Assembly: GCF_003932895.1 (NCBI RefSeq)
Contig: NZ_RQYW01000004.1
Span: forward strand, 96,667-160,666
Reading direction: 5' to 3'
From: Leptotrichia sp. OH3620_COT-345
GTDB lineage: Bacteria; Fusobacteriota; Fusobacteriia; Fusobacteriales; Leptotrichiaceae
DNA length: 64,000 bases
A program made the position numbers and the translations under genes. This document shows positions 43,914-53,239 of the stretch, piece by piece. Numbering within the stretch: the stretch's first letter is position 1; the number at the start of each line of letters is the position of its first letter. The notes below the pieces were generated by a model. That model worked only from the letters and a program-made list of their open reading frames with translations. It was not told the origin of the DNA and did no database searches.

Positions 43914-45446
43914 TTATTTAATAAAAGAAAGATCAATTTCATCATAATTTTTCAAAAATTCATAAAGTTTCTTTTCAATATCGGAAATTTTTCCTTTTTC
44001 CCCTGTTTCAATATTTAGACAAAGTAAAGGTTCATGTAACGACAACCTTAATAAAAACCATCCATCTTTTTCGCAGTTTACTCTGACACCTTCATAATTA
44101 GGTTTTTCCAATTCCCATCCTGCAATTTTTTGAACATACTCAGGTAATGCTTTCAGAACTTTATTTCCGCTTTCTCTAAAATCTTGAGAATTTATAGGAA
44201 ATCTTATTTCTTTTTCTTCAAGGGGTTCTGTCAAGTCACTCAGTATATCTGTAAAATTTGTTCCTTTTTTCTTACTTTTAATGAGTTGAATTAAAAGTCG
44301 GGCAGCCATATATGCACCGTCATCAAGAAAATAATTATCAATAAATGCTGCATGTCCTGAAGTTTCTATTGCAAGAGGAGTGTAAATTCCTCTTTTATTA
44401 AGTTTTTTAGCTTCATTTATTACATTTTTGTATCCTCTCTGAAATCTGTGATGCTTCCCTCCTCTATTTTCAATAAATTTTTTCAGTCCGATAGATGTAA
44501 CGGAGTCGGTGACTATTGTTACTCCTTGATTTTCTTTTAAAAGTATATCACTTAATAATGCAATCAGACTATTTCTGTTTATTTCACGTCCGTCTTTATC
44601 TACAAAAGCACTTCTGTCTCCATCTGCATCAAATATTATACCGAAATCGGCATTGTTATTTAAAACTGTATTTTTGACGGAATCTATGGCTTCTTTTGCT
44701 TCAGGATTGGGAACGTGATTTGGGAAATTTCCGTCGGGATTTAAGAACTGACTTCCTGTAATATCTCCTCCCAGTTCCTTTATTACTTTATCGGCAAAAA
44801 AACCGGCAGCTCCGTTTCCTGCATCAATTACTACCCTCAAACCTTTCAAAGGTTCTTTTTCTCCACCTGTTTCTTTTCTTATAAAGTCGCACAAATATCG
44901 GGCATAATTATCCGCGAGATTTTTTTCGATAATTTTTCCTTTTTTATCCTTTATTCCCATTGCTTTTTTTAAATTTTCCTCACACTGACATTTTTTTCTT
45001 TTTCCCATTTCAAGCATTTCCAATACATCAGATTTTTCAAATCCTCCATCAGAAGTAAAAAATTTTAATCCGTTATAGTAACTGGGCAAATGACTTGCCG
45101 TTATCATTATAGCCCCATCAGCTTTATAATCTTCAAATACGGTTGTCATAAAAAGTGAAGGAGTTATGGACATTTTGCAGTCATAAACATCTATTCCCTC
45201 CTGTTTCAGTTCTTTTTTTATTATTTCTGAAAACTCAGACCCTGTATTTCTTGCATCGTAGCCTACTGAAACTTTTATTTTTCTGTTTTCTTCATCAGCT
45301 TTTCTTTCGTATTTCCTTTTTATCCATTTTTCAAAACCTTTTACAATAAATTTTATTTCTTCTGCGGATAAATTAGCTTTCCTGTCTTCAAAATCTGAAA
45401 CTATTCCTCTTATATCAGTTCCACTTACTAAATGTTTCAATTCCAT
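43914..45446 (-). CDS. Phosphomannomutase/phosphoglucomutase family enzyme
   Basis: A 510-residue phosphohexomutase. It begins MELKHLVSGTDIRGIVSDFE with the SGTDIRG motif. The phosphoserine loop is MITASHLPSYYNGLKFF, the metal loop is IFDADGDRSAF, the sugar loop is LAIETSGHAAFIDN, and the C-terminal phosphate-binding region is near EGVRVNCEKDGWFLLRLS. It interconverts mannose or glucose 6- and 1-phosphates for cell-envelope polysaccharides. I chose the ATG with GAGAGG upstream. The upstream holB-like gene overlaps only the rejected N-terminal extension. Confidence 0.88.
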   Translation of the reverse strand: MELKHLVSGTDIRGIVSDFEDRKANLSAEEIKFIVKGFEKWIKRKYERKADEENRKIKVSVGYDARNTGSEFSEIIKKELKQEGIDVYDCKMSITPSLFMTTVFEDYKADGAIMITASHLPSYYNGLKFFTSDGGFEKSDVLEMLEMGKRKKCQCEENLKKAMGIKDKKGKIIEKNLADNYARYLCDFIRKETGGEKEPLKGLRVVIDAGNGAAGFFADKVIKELGGDITGSQFLNPDGNFPNHVPNPEAKEAIDSVKNTVLNNNADFGIIFDADGDRSAFVDKDGREINRNSLIALLSDILLKENQGVTIVTDSVTSIGLKKFIENRGGKHHRFQRGYKNVINEAKKLNKRGIYTPLAIETSGHAAFIDNYFLDDGAYMAARLLIQLIKSKKKGTNFTDILSDLTEPLEEKEIRFPINSQDFRESGNKVLKALPEYVQKIAGWELEKPNYEGVRVNCEKDGWFLLRLSLHEPLLCLNIETGEKGKISDIEKKLYEFLKNYDEIDLSFIK

Positions 45447-45489
45447 AAAATACCTCTCTTTAGCATAACTCTCTTTTACATTTTTTTCT

Positions 45490-46452
45490 TTATTCTTCCT
45501 GTAGTAAATCAAAAAAATTAAATAATATACTTCTTATATTTACATTATTTCTTACACTGTTTTTTAAACTTATAAGTTTTTTTAATTTATCTCCGTTTGC
45601 TGAATTTTTTGTATTTATTATTATTTTTCCAAGTAAATCCGACAGCTTTTCCCTTTCCTGTTTGAATTCAGTTTCAATTTCATTGACAGCAGTATAAACT
45701 TCTCTTATATCGGAAAACTTAACTTTTTTCCCAATATATTCAGTGCTTTTATTATACTTTATTATTAAGTCAAGTTCATCTGTTTCAATATTTTCAATTT
45801 CTCCATTTAAATATTTTTTCATCTGAATAATATAACTTACGGCATCTGTAAGGGATGATACATATTTATTGTATTTTTCAATGGAAATACCTTTCTCTTT
45901 CCATTTTTTTATATTATTTTCATTCCCATCAAAAAAATAATAAATTTCCCTACTGACATCCAATTCTTTATTATTCTCAGCTTCTATATGAAATTTTATT
46001 GTTCTCGACTTTATTGTCGGAATAATATTAAGACTTCTTGACAGTAAAATAAAATATACATCTTTGGGTGGCTCTTCCAATATTTTGAGCAAAGCATTGG
46101 AGGATTCTTTTCTCAATCCCTCGATTCCTGAAAGTATAAAAATTTTTTTAGGAGAATTATAGGATGATTCTATTGCCGAATAAATAATTTCCCTTATTTC
46201 ATCAATTTTTATATTTTGATTTTCTCTGTTTATAATTTCTATATCGGGATGCTGTAAACTCTCTATTTTTTTAATTATACTTTCATATTCTTCAAAATTT
46301 TCATCAATTCTCGAAGTCATTACCATTTTAGAAAATTCCAGTGCATAAAAAAACAAATCAACTCTTTTATCTCCATAAAAAAGGTAACTGGCACTTTTCT
46401 TATTCTGTTTTGCTTCTTTCTCAAGTTTTTTCAGTATTTCACTGTTTTTCAT
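45490..46452 (-). CDS. DNA polymerase III delta'-like clamp-loader subunit
   Basis: A 320-residue AAA+-related protein. Residues 1-180 look like the delta' ATPase fold: QHPDIEIINRENQNIKIDEI, then KKIFILSGIEGLRKESSNAL, then LKILEEPPKDVYFILLSRS, and SRTIKF in place of the sensor/SRC motif. There is no intact Walker A motif, as usual for delta'. The C-terminal half is helical and divergent. It would help load the sliding clamp. It lies between mreB, five bases upstream, and the phosphohexomutase gene. Confidence 0.8.
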   Translation of the reverse strand: MKNSEILKKLEKEAKQNKKSASYLFYGDKRVDLFFYALEFSKMVMTSRIDENFEEYESIIKKIESLQHPDIEIINRENQNIKIDEIREIIYSAIESSYNSPKKIFILSGIEGLRKESSNALLKILEEPPKDVYFILLSRSLNIIPTIKSRTIKFHIEAENNKELDVSREIYYFFDGNENNIKKWKEKGISIEKYNKYVSSLTDAVSYIIQMKKYLNGEIENIETDELDLIIKYNKSTEYIGKKVKFSDIREVYTAVNEIETEFKQEREKLSDLLGKIIINTKNSANGDKLKKLISLKNSVRNNVNIRSILFNFFDLLQEE

Positions 46453-46456
46453 TTTT

Positions 46457-47491
46457 TTAACTTTCTCTCATTTGTAAAGTTTTCAGTAGTTTTTTATTGT
46501 CAAAGGCTTTTCCTCCACCTAAAACAACTGAATCCAAAGGATTTTCAGCTAAGTATACTTTTATTCCTATTTCCTTTTCCATTAATTCCACAAAATTTCT
46601 TATTAACGAACCTCCTCCTGTCATTACTATTCCATTATCAAGTATGTCTGCAGCCAGCTCGGGAGGACATTTTTCCAAAACCTCTTTTGAAGAATTTACT
46701 ATCTGATAAAGGGAATCTTCTATAGCTTCATAAATTTCATTGGCATTCACTTGAACAGTGTTAGGAATTCCAAGCTCCAAATCTCTTCCTTTTATGTCCA
46801 TTATTTCAGGTTCGGTCATCTTCAATGCCGTTCCCAGTTCTTTTTTTATTTTTTCGGCAGTTCTGTCACCTACAAGCAAATTATACTTCTTCTTTATATA
46901 TCTCACTATATCTTCATCAAATTTGTTCCCTGCGGTTTTTATAGATTTACTTGATATTACTTCGTCAAGGGATAATATAGCTATATCTGTGGAACCTCCT
47001 CCTATATCTACTACCATATTTCCTTCAGGTTGTGAAATATCTATTCCTGATCCGATTATTGCCGCTCTTCCTTCTTCAATAATATATGTCTTTTTTGCTC
47101 CTTTTACCGAATCAAAAAGTGCTTTTCTTTCAACACTTGTAACTTCTATAGGAACACAAATCATTACTTCGGGTTTGAATAATGAATTTCCATAAATTTT
47201 GTGTAAAAAATAGCTTATCATTTCTTTTGTAGAATCTATATCGGCAATAACTCCATCCTGTAATGGTTTTATAGCTTCAATACTTGCAGGAGTTTTTCCG
47301 AGCATTTCCCTCGCTTCTCTCCCCACAGCTATTATTTTTCCTGTTTTTCTGTCTCTTGCAACAACTGACGGCTCATTTAACACTATTCTTCTTTTCTGTT
47401 TATCGTAAATCAGTATATTAGCTGTCCCCAAATCAATTGAAATGCTTTTATTGACTCTGAATATTTTAAAGAAATCAAATATATTTTTCAT
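46457..47491 (-). CDS. mreB: Rod shape-determining protein MreB
   Basis: A 344-residue actin homologue that organises cell-wall synthesis along the cylinder. It has the phosphate 1 motif SIDLGTANILIY, AVGREAREMLGKTP, phosphate 2 motif VVDIGGGSTDIAIL, the ERKALFDS segment and the adenosine motif IVMTGGGSLIRNF. The N-terminal amphipathic-type stretch (MKNIFDFFKIFRVNK) fits membrane binding. An mreB gene suits a rod-shaped cell. A GGAGG-type site precedes the ATG. Confidence 0.95.
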   Translation of the reverse strand: MKNIFDFFKIFRVNKSISIDLGTANILIYDKQKRRIVLNEPSVVARDRKTGKIIAVGREAREMLGKTPASIEAIKPLQDGVIADIDSTKEMISYFLHKIYGNSLFKPEVMICVPIEVTSVERKALFDSVKGAKKTYIIEEGRAAIIGSGIDISQPEGNMVVDIGGGSTDIAILSLDEVISSKSIKTAGNKFDEDIVRYIKKKYNLLVGDRTAEKIKKELGTALKMTEPEIMDIKGRDLELGIPNTVQVNANEIYEAIEDSLYQIVNSSKEVLEKCPPELAADILDNGIVMTGGGSLIRNFVELMEKEIGIKVYLAENPLDSVVLGGGKAFDNKKLLKTLQMRES

Positions 47492-47737
47492 TTCTCCTCC
47501 TTGAATGTTATGTATAAATTAATTTTCTCCGATATTGTTTAAATACCTTTTTTATAAGCAACTTTTTTTATATAAATCCGTACTTCCCTAAATTTTTAAA
47601 GTGTATATTTTTTTCTTTTACTTTAAGTCTATATAATTTTCAATTATTTTAAAATTATAATTCTATATTAATATCACTACAAAGAAATGTTCAACCTAAA
47701 TACAAAAATATGATTTTTTATGTTCTTTATATGTTTT

Positions 47738-49234
47738 TTATACTAATGTATAATCTGTTGTTCCATCTTTGTTATCTTTAATTTCCACTCCTATTTTTCT
47801 CAATCCGTCACGAATTTCATCAGATAATTCAAAATTTTTATTTTTCCTTGCATCACTTCTTATTTTTAGAAGCAGTTTCATTAATTTTTCAGACAGTTCA
47901 CTGTTACTTGCCTTTTCTTCATTTATCATTAAAACTCCGAGAACATCTTCAATTTTTATTTTTAAAGATTTATAAGACAAATTCAGTACTTCAGAAAGCA
48001 ATTCACTTTTTTCACTTTTTTCCTTATCGGATATTTTTTCGATAATATCTGAAAATTTATTCATTTCCCTTATCTGATCAAATATAGTGGATAACGCCTG
48101 AGGTGTATTCAAATCTTCATCCATCGCCCTGATAAATTTATTATTAAAGTCATCCGATTTTTCTTTAAATTCTTCAATAAATTTATATAATTCATCTGTT
48201 CTTTCTATTTTTTTTAAATTATTATGATTGATCAGACTTTGAAGATTTTTTAAGACGGCTTCAAATCTTTTCAAAGATGAGATCATATTTTTTAAAGTTT
48301 TTCGAGTATTTTCCATATCTTCAAAAGAAAAATTTATAGGCTTTCTATAATGGGTACTCAATATGAATAATCTTACCACATTTCCCGAAAATTTCCCTAA
48401 TATTTCCCTTAGTAAAAAGAAATTCCCCATAGATTTTGACATCTTATCTCCATCAATCTGAACAAATCCGTTGTGAAGCCAATATTTTGCAAAGTGACCG
48501 TGATAAGCACATTTACTTTGAGCGATTTCATTTTCATGATGAGGAAAAATAAGATCCTGACCTCCACCATGTATATCAAATGTATCTCCAAGATACTTTC
48601 TTGACATTGCACTACATTCTATATGCCAGCCGGGACGTCCTTCTCCCCATGGCGAATCCCAGTACGGTTCTCCATCTTTTTTCTTTTTCCATAAAGCAAA
48701 ATCAAGAGGATTATTTTTTATTTCCATAATATCCACTCTTGCACCTATTTCAAGTTCGCTTATTTTCTGATTGGAAAGTTTTCCGTAATCATTATATTTT
48801 TTTACATCAAAAAATACATTTCCGTCTATTTCATAGGCATAACCGTTTTCAATAAGTTTTTCGGTAATTTCTATAATTTCATTTATGTTCTCGGTAACTC
48901 TCGGGCGTTTTATATCTTTCAATACGTTTAAAGGCTCGGTATCCTCAAAAAAACTTTGAATATATTTTTCCGTTATTTTTTCAGGACTTACTTTTTCTTC
49001 ATTTGCCCTTTTTATTATTTTATCATCTACATCGGTAAAATTCTGTACATAAGTAACATCATAGCCTCTGTATTTAAAATATCTCGCTAATATATCAAAT
49101 ACGACAATAGGCCTTGCATTTCCAAGATGTATGTAATTATAAACAGTAGGTCCGCAGACATACATTTTTACTTTTCCTTCTTCTATCGGTTCAAACTCTT
49201 CGAGTTTGTTGGACATAGTATTGTATAACCTCAT
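47738..49234 (-). CDS. cysS: Cysteinyl-tRNA synthetase
   Basis: A 498-residue class I aminoacyl-tRNA synthetase. It has the zinc Cys and HIGH region in MYVCGPTVYNYIHLGNARP, the YVQNFTDVDDKII segment, the zinc site HIECSAMS and HHENE, and the KMSKS loop (GDKMSKSMGNF). A helical anticodon-binding tail completes it. Motifs and length are normal. It follows mutS2 by about 80 bases, too close for a leader regulatory RNA. Confidence 0.97.
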   Translation of the reverse strand: MRLYNTMSNKLEEFEPIEEGKVKMYVCGPTVYNYIHLGNARPIVVFDILARYFKYRGYDVTYVQNFTDVDDKIIKRANEEKVSPEKITEKYIQSFFEDTEPLNVLKDIKRPRVTENINEIIEITEKLIENGYAYEIDGNVFFDVKKYNDYGKLSNQKISELEIGARVDIMEIKNNPLDFALWKKKKDGEPYWDSPWGEGRPGWHIECSAMSRKYLGDTFDIHGGGQDLIFPHHENEIAQSKCAYHGHFAKYWLHNGFVQIDGDKMSKSMGNFFLLREILGKFSGNVVRLFILSTHYRKPINFSFEDMENTRKTLKNMISSLKRFEAVLKNLQSLINHNNLKKIERTDELYKFIEEFKEKSDDFNNKFIRAMDEDLNTPQALSTIFDQIREMNKFSDIIEKISDKEKSEKSELLSEVLNLSYKSLKIKIEDVLGVLMINEEKASNSELSEKLMKLLLKIRSDARKNKNFELSDEIRDGLRKIGVEIKDNKDGTTDYTLV

Positions 49235-49313
49235 TAATACTCCTTTCCACTCTTTTTATATTTTTCTAATATTTAAAATTTTTAAAAATAAAAATTCCAA
49301 GTTAGATAAAAGG

Positions 49314-51653
49314 TTACTTTAAAACCACTACTGTACAACCGATACCTCCCTCATTCTGATTGGCATCTCTGAATTCAAGTACATATTTTGAAGTTCTTAA
49401 AAATTCCTGTATTTTTTTTCTAAGTATCATGGTTCCTTTTCCATGAATGACATATACTTCATGATACCCTGTAAGCATTGCCCTATCAAGATACACTTCC
49501 AGCTCAGCTATAGCTTCATCTGCATTTTTACCTCTTAAATCCACTTCTCCTTTAACTTGATCGGATTTTAATGAAGCAAAATTTTTAAACCTGTTAGTTT
49601 TTTTCTTCTGTACTTTTACAATATCATCAAGGGAAACAATCAGTTTAAGTATTCCCGCTTGAACTTGAACATTTCCCGTTTGAGGTATTACACGGAGAAC
49701 CTTCCCATTCTGGTTCAGAGTTTTCACTAAAACTTCCTCCCCTTCCCGGATATCTATATTTTTTACAGAAACTTTTTTTTCTTTTATATTCTGTTTTTTA
49801 TCCGCCATAAAAGATTCCCTAAGCATATTCAAACTTCTCTGGGCATTTTTTGCATCTTCTTTCTTTATTTCATCTTGACTTATTCTGTCTATAAGATTCT
49901 TTGCCTTTGCTTGAACTTCTTTCAGATAACTGTCAGCTTCTTCATATGCCTTTTTTACGATATCGTTTTTTTCATTTTCCACTTCGGTTATTTTCCGTTC
50001 ATAAGACTCTTTCTGAATTTCCAGCTCTTTCCTTGAATTTTCCAGTTCAAATTTAAGAACTTCCAGCTCATCGTTCTTCTCTTTTATGGATTTTAACATT
50101 TCCTCCACTTTCTGGTTATCCTCACTTATATAACTTTTTGCACTTTCTATTATTTCCTGACTTATTCCATATTTTCCAGCGATTATGAGAGCATTGCTTT
50201 CTCCCGGAATTCCTTCAAGAAGTCTGTATGTAGGCGACAGAGTTTCCACATTAAACTCCATTGAAGCGCTTTTTATTCCTGTAGTGTTGAAAGCATAAGC
50301 CTTTACTTCACTGTAATGGGTAGTTATTATTGACTTTATATTTTTCTTGTTCAGATAATCAATAACGGCCATTGCAAAAGCTGCTCCCTCCATAGGATCC
50401 GTCCCACTTCCAAGCTCATCCATAAGAACAAGGGAACGATTGTTTGCACTTTCTATTATTTCCTTTATTTTCTTCACATGCCCTGAAAAAGATGACAGAT
50501 TCTGTTCTATACTCTGTTCATCTCCTATATCTGCAAGAACACTTCCGAAATATCCTATTTCAGTTTTTTCATTTGCAGGTATGGGGATTCCTGACAATGC
50601 CATTAATGTAAGAAGCCCTGCTACTTTTAAAGTAACCGTCTTTCCTCCTGTATTCGGTCCTGTAATAAGCATTATATTTTCATTATTTCCCAGTTCAAAA
50701 TTTATAGGAACAACAATATTTTCATCTATGAGAGGATGTCTTGCTTCTACAAGTTTCAAATATTCTTTATTTATAATTTTGGGAACTGTACATTTTCTGT
50801 TTAAAGAATATAAAGTTTTTGCATTAAGAAAATCCAATCTTTCTATAATTTCTCTTATTTGAATTATTTCTTCTTTTTTAGACCTTACAAGTTCAGTAAG
50901 ACGGAGAAGTATTTTCCTTACTTCTTCCCTTTCCCTTGCTTCATATTCCCTAAGTTTATTATTTAATGAAACTACATTCAAAGGTTCTATATAAACGGTG
51001 CTTCCTGTTGCTGACCTGTCGTGTTCTATTCCTTTAATAAGTCCTTTAAAGTCAGTTTTTACAGCTATTACATATCTGTCATTCCTCTGAGTTACTATTC
51101 TTTCCTGAACTGCTTTCTGTGTTTCTTTTCCTGACATAAGCTCATCAAATTTTTCTTTTATATTCACATTTATGTTATGTTTCTGCCTTCTTATATCTCT
51201 TAATCCGATAGAAGCATCATCTTTCAAAGTTCCGTCATCATTTACGGCATCTCCTATAAATCGTTCTATATCCTTTACTTCTTCAACATCTGCAAACAGT
51301 GTCCATAAGGCTCTATATTTATCCCTTGTATTTTTCGCACGACTTTTGGAAATTCTGTAAATTGCCAAATTTTTCTTCAAATCTGCCAAATCTTCTCCAT
51401 TCAGATATGAACCTATTAATTCAATGGAATTTATATATTTCTGTATATCCGATAATCCTGTCAGCTCAAAACCGTCATCAAATTTATAAAAATCTATTAT
51501 TTCCATCATTAATATAAGTTCTTTGTCCAGTATCGATTTATCTTTTATAATATCCGTATCTATAAATTTCTCTTTTGTTTTTTCAAGTTTTGATAAATTT
51601 ATCAGTTCATTTATTATTTTATAAAATTCCAAAACATCATAATTCTTTTCCAT
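49314..51653 (-). CDS. mutS2: Endonuclease MutS2
   Basis: A 779-residue MutS-like protein without mismatch-recognition domain I. It has the core/lever domains (to about 290), the ATPase domain with Walker A ITGPNTGGKTVTLK, Walker B LVLMDELGSGTDPMEG and THYSEVKA, a long coiled coil (about 510-640), and a C-terminal Smr nuclease domain (VDLRGKNADEAIAELEVYLD, VIHGKGTMILRKKI). MutS2 suppresses homologous recombination or rescues collided ribosomes in different bacteria. All domains are complete. Confidence 0.95.
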   Translation of the reverse strand: MEKNYDVLEFYKIINELINLSKLEKTKEKFIDTDIIKDKSILDKELILMMEIIDFYKFDDGFELTGLSDIQKYINSIELIGSYLNGEDLADLKKNLAIYRISKSRAKNTRDKYRALWTLFADVEEVKDIERFIGDAVNDDGTLKDDASIGLRDIRRQKHNINVNIKEKFDELMSGKETQKAVQERIVTQRNDRYVIAVKTDFKGLIKGIEHDRSATGSTVYIEPLNVVSLNNKLREYEAREREEVRKILLRLTELVRSKKEEIIQIREIIERLDFLNAKTLYSLNRKCTVPKIINKEYLKLVEARHPLIDENIVVPINFELGNNENIMLITGPNTGGKTVTLKVAGLLTLMALSGIPIPANEKTEIGYFGSVLADIGDEQSIEQNLSSFSGHVKKIKEIIESANNRSLVLMDELGSGTDPMEGAAFAMAVIDYLNKKNIKSIITTHYSEVKAYAFNTTGIKSASMEFNVETLSPTYRLLEGIPGESNALIIAGKYGISQEIIESAKSYISEDNQKVEEMLKSIKEKNDELEVLKFELENSRKELEIQKESYERKITEVENEKNDIVKKAYEEADSYLKEVQAKAKNLIDRISQDEIKKEDAKNAQRSLNMLRESFMADKKQNIKEKKVSVKNIDIREGEEVLVKTLNQNGKVLRVIPQTGNVQVQAGILKLIVSLDDIVKVQKKKTNRFKNFASLKSDQVKGEVDLRGKNADEAIAELEVYLDRAMLTGYHEVYVIHGKGTMILRKKIQEFLRTSKYVLEFRDANQNEGGIGCTVVVLK

Positions 51654-51812
51654 TTTTCCTCTTTTCCCACTTTTAAATCATGTATTTTATTTTATAATTC
51701 CTTTCTATTATATCAAAAAAAACAAGAAATATAAAATATATCTTTTTTTTATAATATATTATAAAATATTTTGAATATATTATTGTATGAAAGGAGCATA
51801 TATACTGGAAAA

Positions 51813-52001
51813 ATGATACTTAAATGTAAAAATTTGACAAAAAGTTGCAAGTTTGAATTTGCTCTAAATAATGTTGACCTTTCAATAGCAAGCGGAAAAA
51901 TAGTAGGACTTTTAGATCCTAATGGAAGTGAAAAAACTACTCTTATAAAACTGGCAAACGGCTTGTTAAAACCTACTTTTATTAAGAGAAACTATTTTTA
52001 A
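51813..52001 (+). pseudogene. Fragment of an ABC transporter ATP-binding protein
   Basis: The frame begins [20 protein letters not shown] and continues through [19 protein letters not shown] and GLLKPT before it stops. It is the N-terminal 60 residues of a BcrA-type ABC ATPase. The Walker A motif is damaged: GPNGSGKTT has become DPNGSEKTT, losing two key glycines. Nothing of the remaining 230 residues follows, since PEP carboxylase-like sequence comes next. Confidence 0.8.
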
Positions 52002-52172
52002 CATATGTAGGATTACAATCATTGAAAACTTAAGAATAGCTTCTGTATCTTAATTATAAAACAAAAAAACATGAAAGCCTTAAGGATTTATCTTCTTCCC
52101 GTACAGAATTAAATGACTTTAAAATTTCACATGTTATAAGAATTTTGGTCTATTTTTAAGTACTTACAAATA

Positions 52173-52809
52173 TTGTAGAAGAAATATCGAATTTAAGTCG
52201 CAAAGTATACAAAAATCTTATTTATAATACTGAAAGATTTACAGGATTCTTTTTTGAAGTAACTCTTATTAATACTATCATAGGTGTAAACATTGGATTT
52301 TAAAATCGTAGTAATATAAAAAATAAGGCATTAGAAAGTTTAAGAGCTATTCCTTGCGGATTTTCACGGTCTTAAATATGTATACGGTATAAAATAAATC
52401 ATGTATTCACCCAGCGGATAGACAAAGATAAAAATAATTTATAAGGAATGGTATCAATAATTGCCAATATGGATACGGTATTTTTAAAATCTGATTTACT
52501 GATTGCTTTGGAATATGCAAAACCGAGCTATAATCATAAAGTCGCACAAAAAATATTCGCAAAAATTGTGAAAGAATGAAAACTTATACTGGAATTACTT
52601 AAAAAAATTACAGAAATGAAGGACTTCTCTATAATAATCCTGAATTTATAAGTAGTCTGAGAAACCGTTTCACTTACTTTGATTCAATGAATTGTCTCCG
52701 AAGAAAATTTCTAAAACGCCTAAGACAAGGAAATAACTCCGAAGATCTTAGAAAAGCCGTTCATATTTTCATAAACGGATTTGCTACGAGACTACGTAAC
52801 AGTGGATAA
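52173..52809 (+). pseudogene. ppc: Decayed phosphoenolpyruvate carboxylase, C-terminal part
   Basis: Pieces in several frames align with the C-terminal third of PEP carboxylase. They are EEISNLSRKVYKNLIYNTER, GNKALESLRAIPCGFS (ESLRAIPWVFSWSQ in typical enzymes), ANMDTVFLKSDLLIALEYAK, NNPEFISSLRNRFTYFDSMN, and FLKRLRQGNNSEDLRKAVHI with the final FINGFATRLRNSG. At least three frameshifts and several stops separate them. The catalytic N-terminal two-thirds are gone, so the gene is dead. Loss of this carboxylase removes one route to oxaloacetate. Confidence 0.85.
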
Positions 52810-52827
52810 AAAATATTTCTAAAAAAC

Positions 52828-52856
52828 TTGTAATAATTTACAGAATGTGATAAAAT
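52828..52856 (+). promoter_or_regulatory. Sigma-70-type promoter for rpmB
   Basis: TTGTAA and TAAAAT are separated by 17 bases, about 32 bases before the rpmB start. Confidence 0.55.
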
Positions 52857-52887
52857 AAGTTTCGATATGTGTAAAGGAGGTAGATTT

Positions 52888-53151
52888 ATGCAAATATGTG
52901 AAGTTTTCGGAAAAAAAGTAGGACACGGAAACATGGTTAGTCATTCCCATAGAGCTACAAAAAGAATATGGAGACCTAATCTTCAGACAATGACATTAAA
53001 TGTTGACGGTTCTCAATTAAAAGTAAGAGTGTGTACTAAAGCTATGAAAACATTAAAAGGTAAAAATGTTGATCAAGTTAAAAAAATATTATTGGAAAAT
53101 AAAGATAATTTAAGCCCAAGAATTTCAAAAGTATTATTTTCCGCAAAGTAA
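52888..53151 (+). CDS. rpmB: 50S ribosomal protein L28
   Basis: An 87-residue ribosomal protein, beginning MQICEVFGKKVGHGNMVSHS and RATKRIWRPNLQ, with the characteristic L28 C-terminal helix. It lacks the paired CxxC zinc motif of many L28 proteins and has only one N-terminal Cys and one later Cys. This is the C-minus type. The ATG follows AAAGGAGG; a 7-residue longer frame starts before that site. It stands alone on the plus strand, next to decayed genes. Confidence 0.95.
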   Translation: MQICEVFGKKVGHGNMVSHSHRATKRIWRPNLQTMTLNVDGSQLKVRVCTKAMKTLKGKNVDQVKKILLENKDNLSPRISKVLFSAK

Positions 53152-53180
53152 GTTTATGAAAAAGTAAACTTACTTTTTTA
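53146..53180 (+). terminator. Rho-independent terminator overlapping the rpmB stop
   Basis: AAGTAAGTTTA and TAAACTTACTT form an 11-base-pair stem with an eight-base loop and a T run. The left arm includes the rpmB stop codon. Confidence 0.9.
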
Positions 53181-53190
53181 TTTATTAAAT

Positions 53191-53223
53191 AAAAAATTTA
53201 TGAGGACAACAATGCCCTCATAA
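53191..53223 (-). terminator. Rho-independent terminator after the D,D-carboxypeptidase gene
   Basis: TTATGAGG and CCTCATAA are separated by ten bases on the minus strand (TTATGAGGGC...), followed by ATTTTTTATTT. It lies 17 bases after the stop codon of the minus-strand gene. Confidence 0.8.
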
Positions 53224-53239
53224 AAAACAGTTTAGATTT

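Noticed and set aside
49235..49313. T-box or other leader RNA before cysS
   Set aside because: Only 79 bases separate cysS from mutS2, too short for a T-box, and no specifier-type structure is seen.
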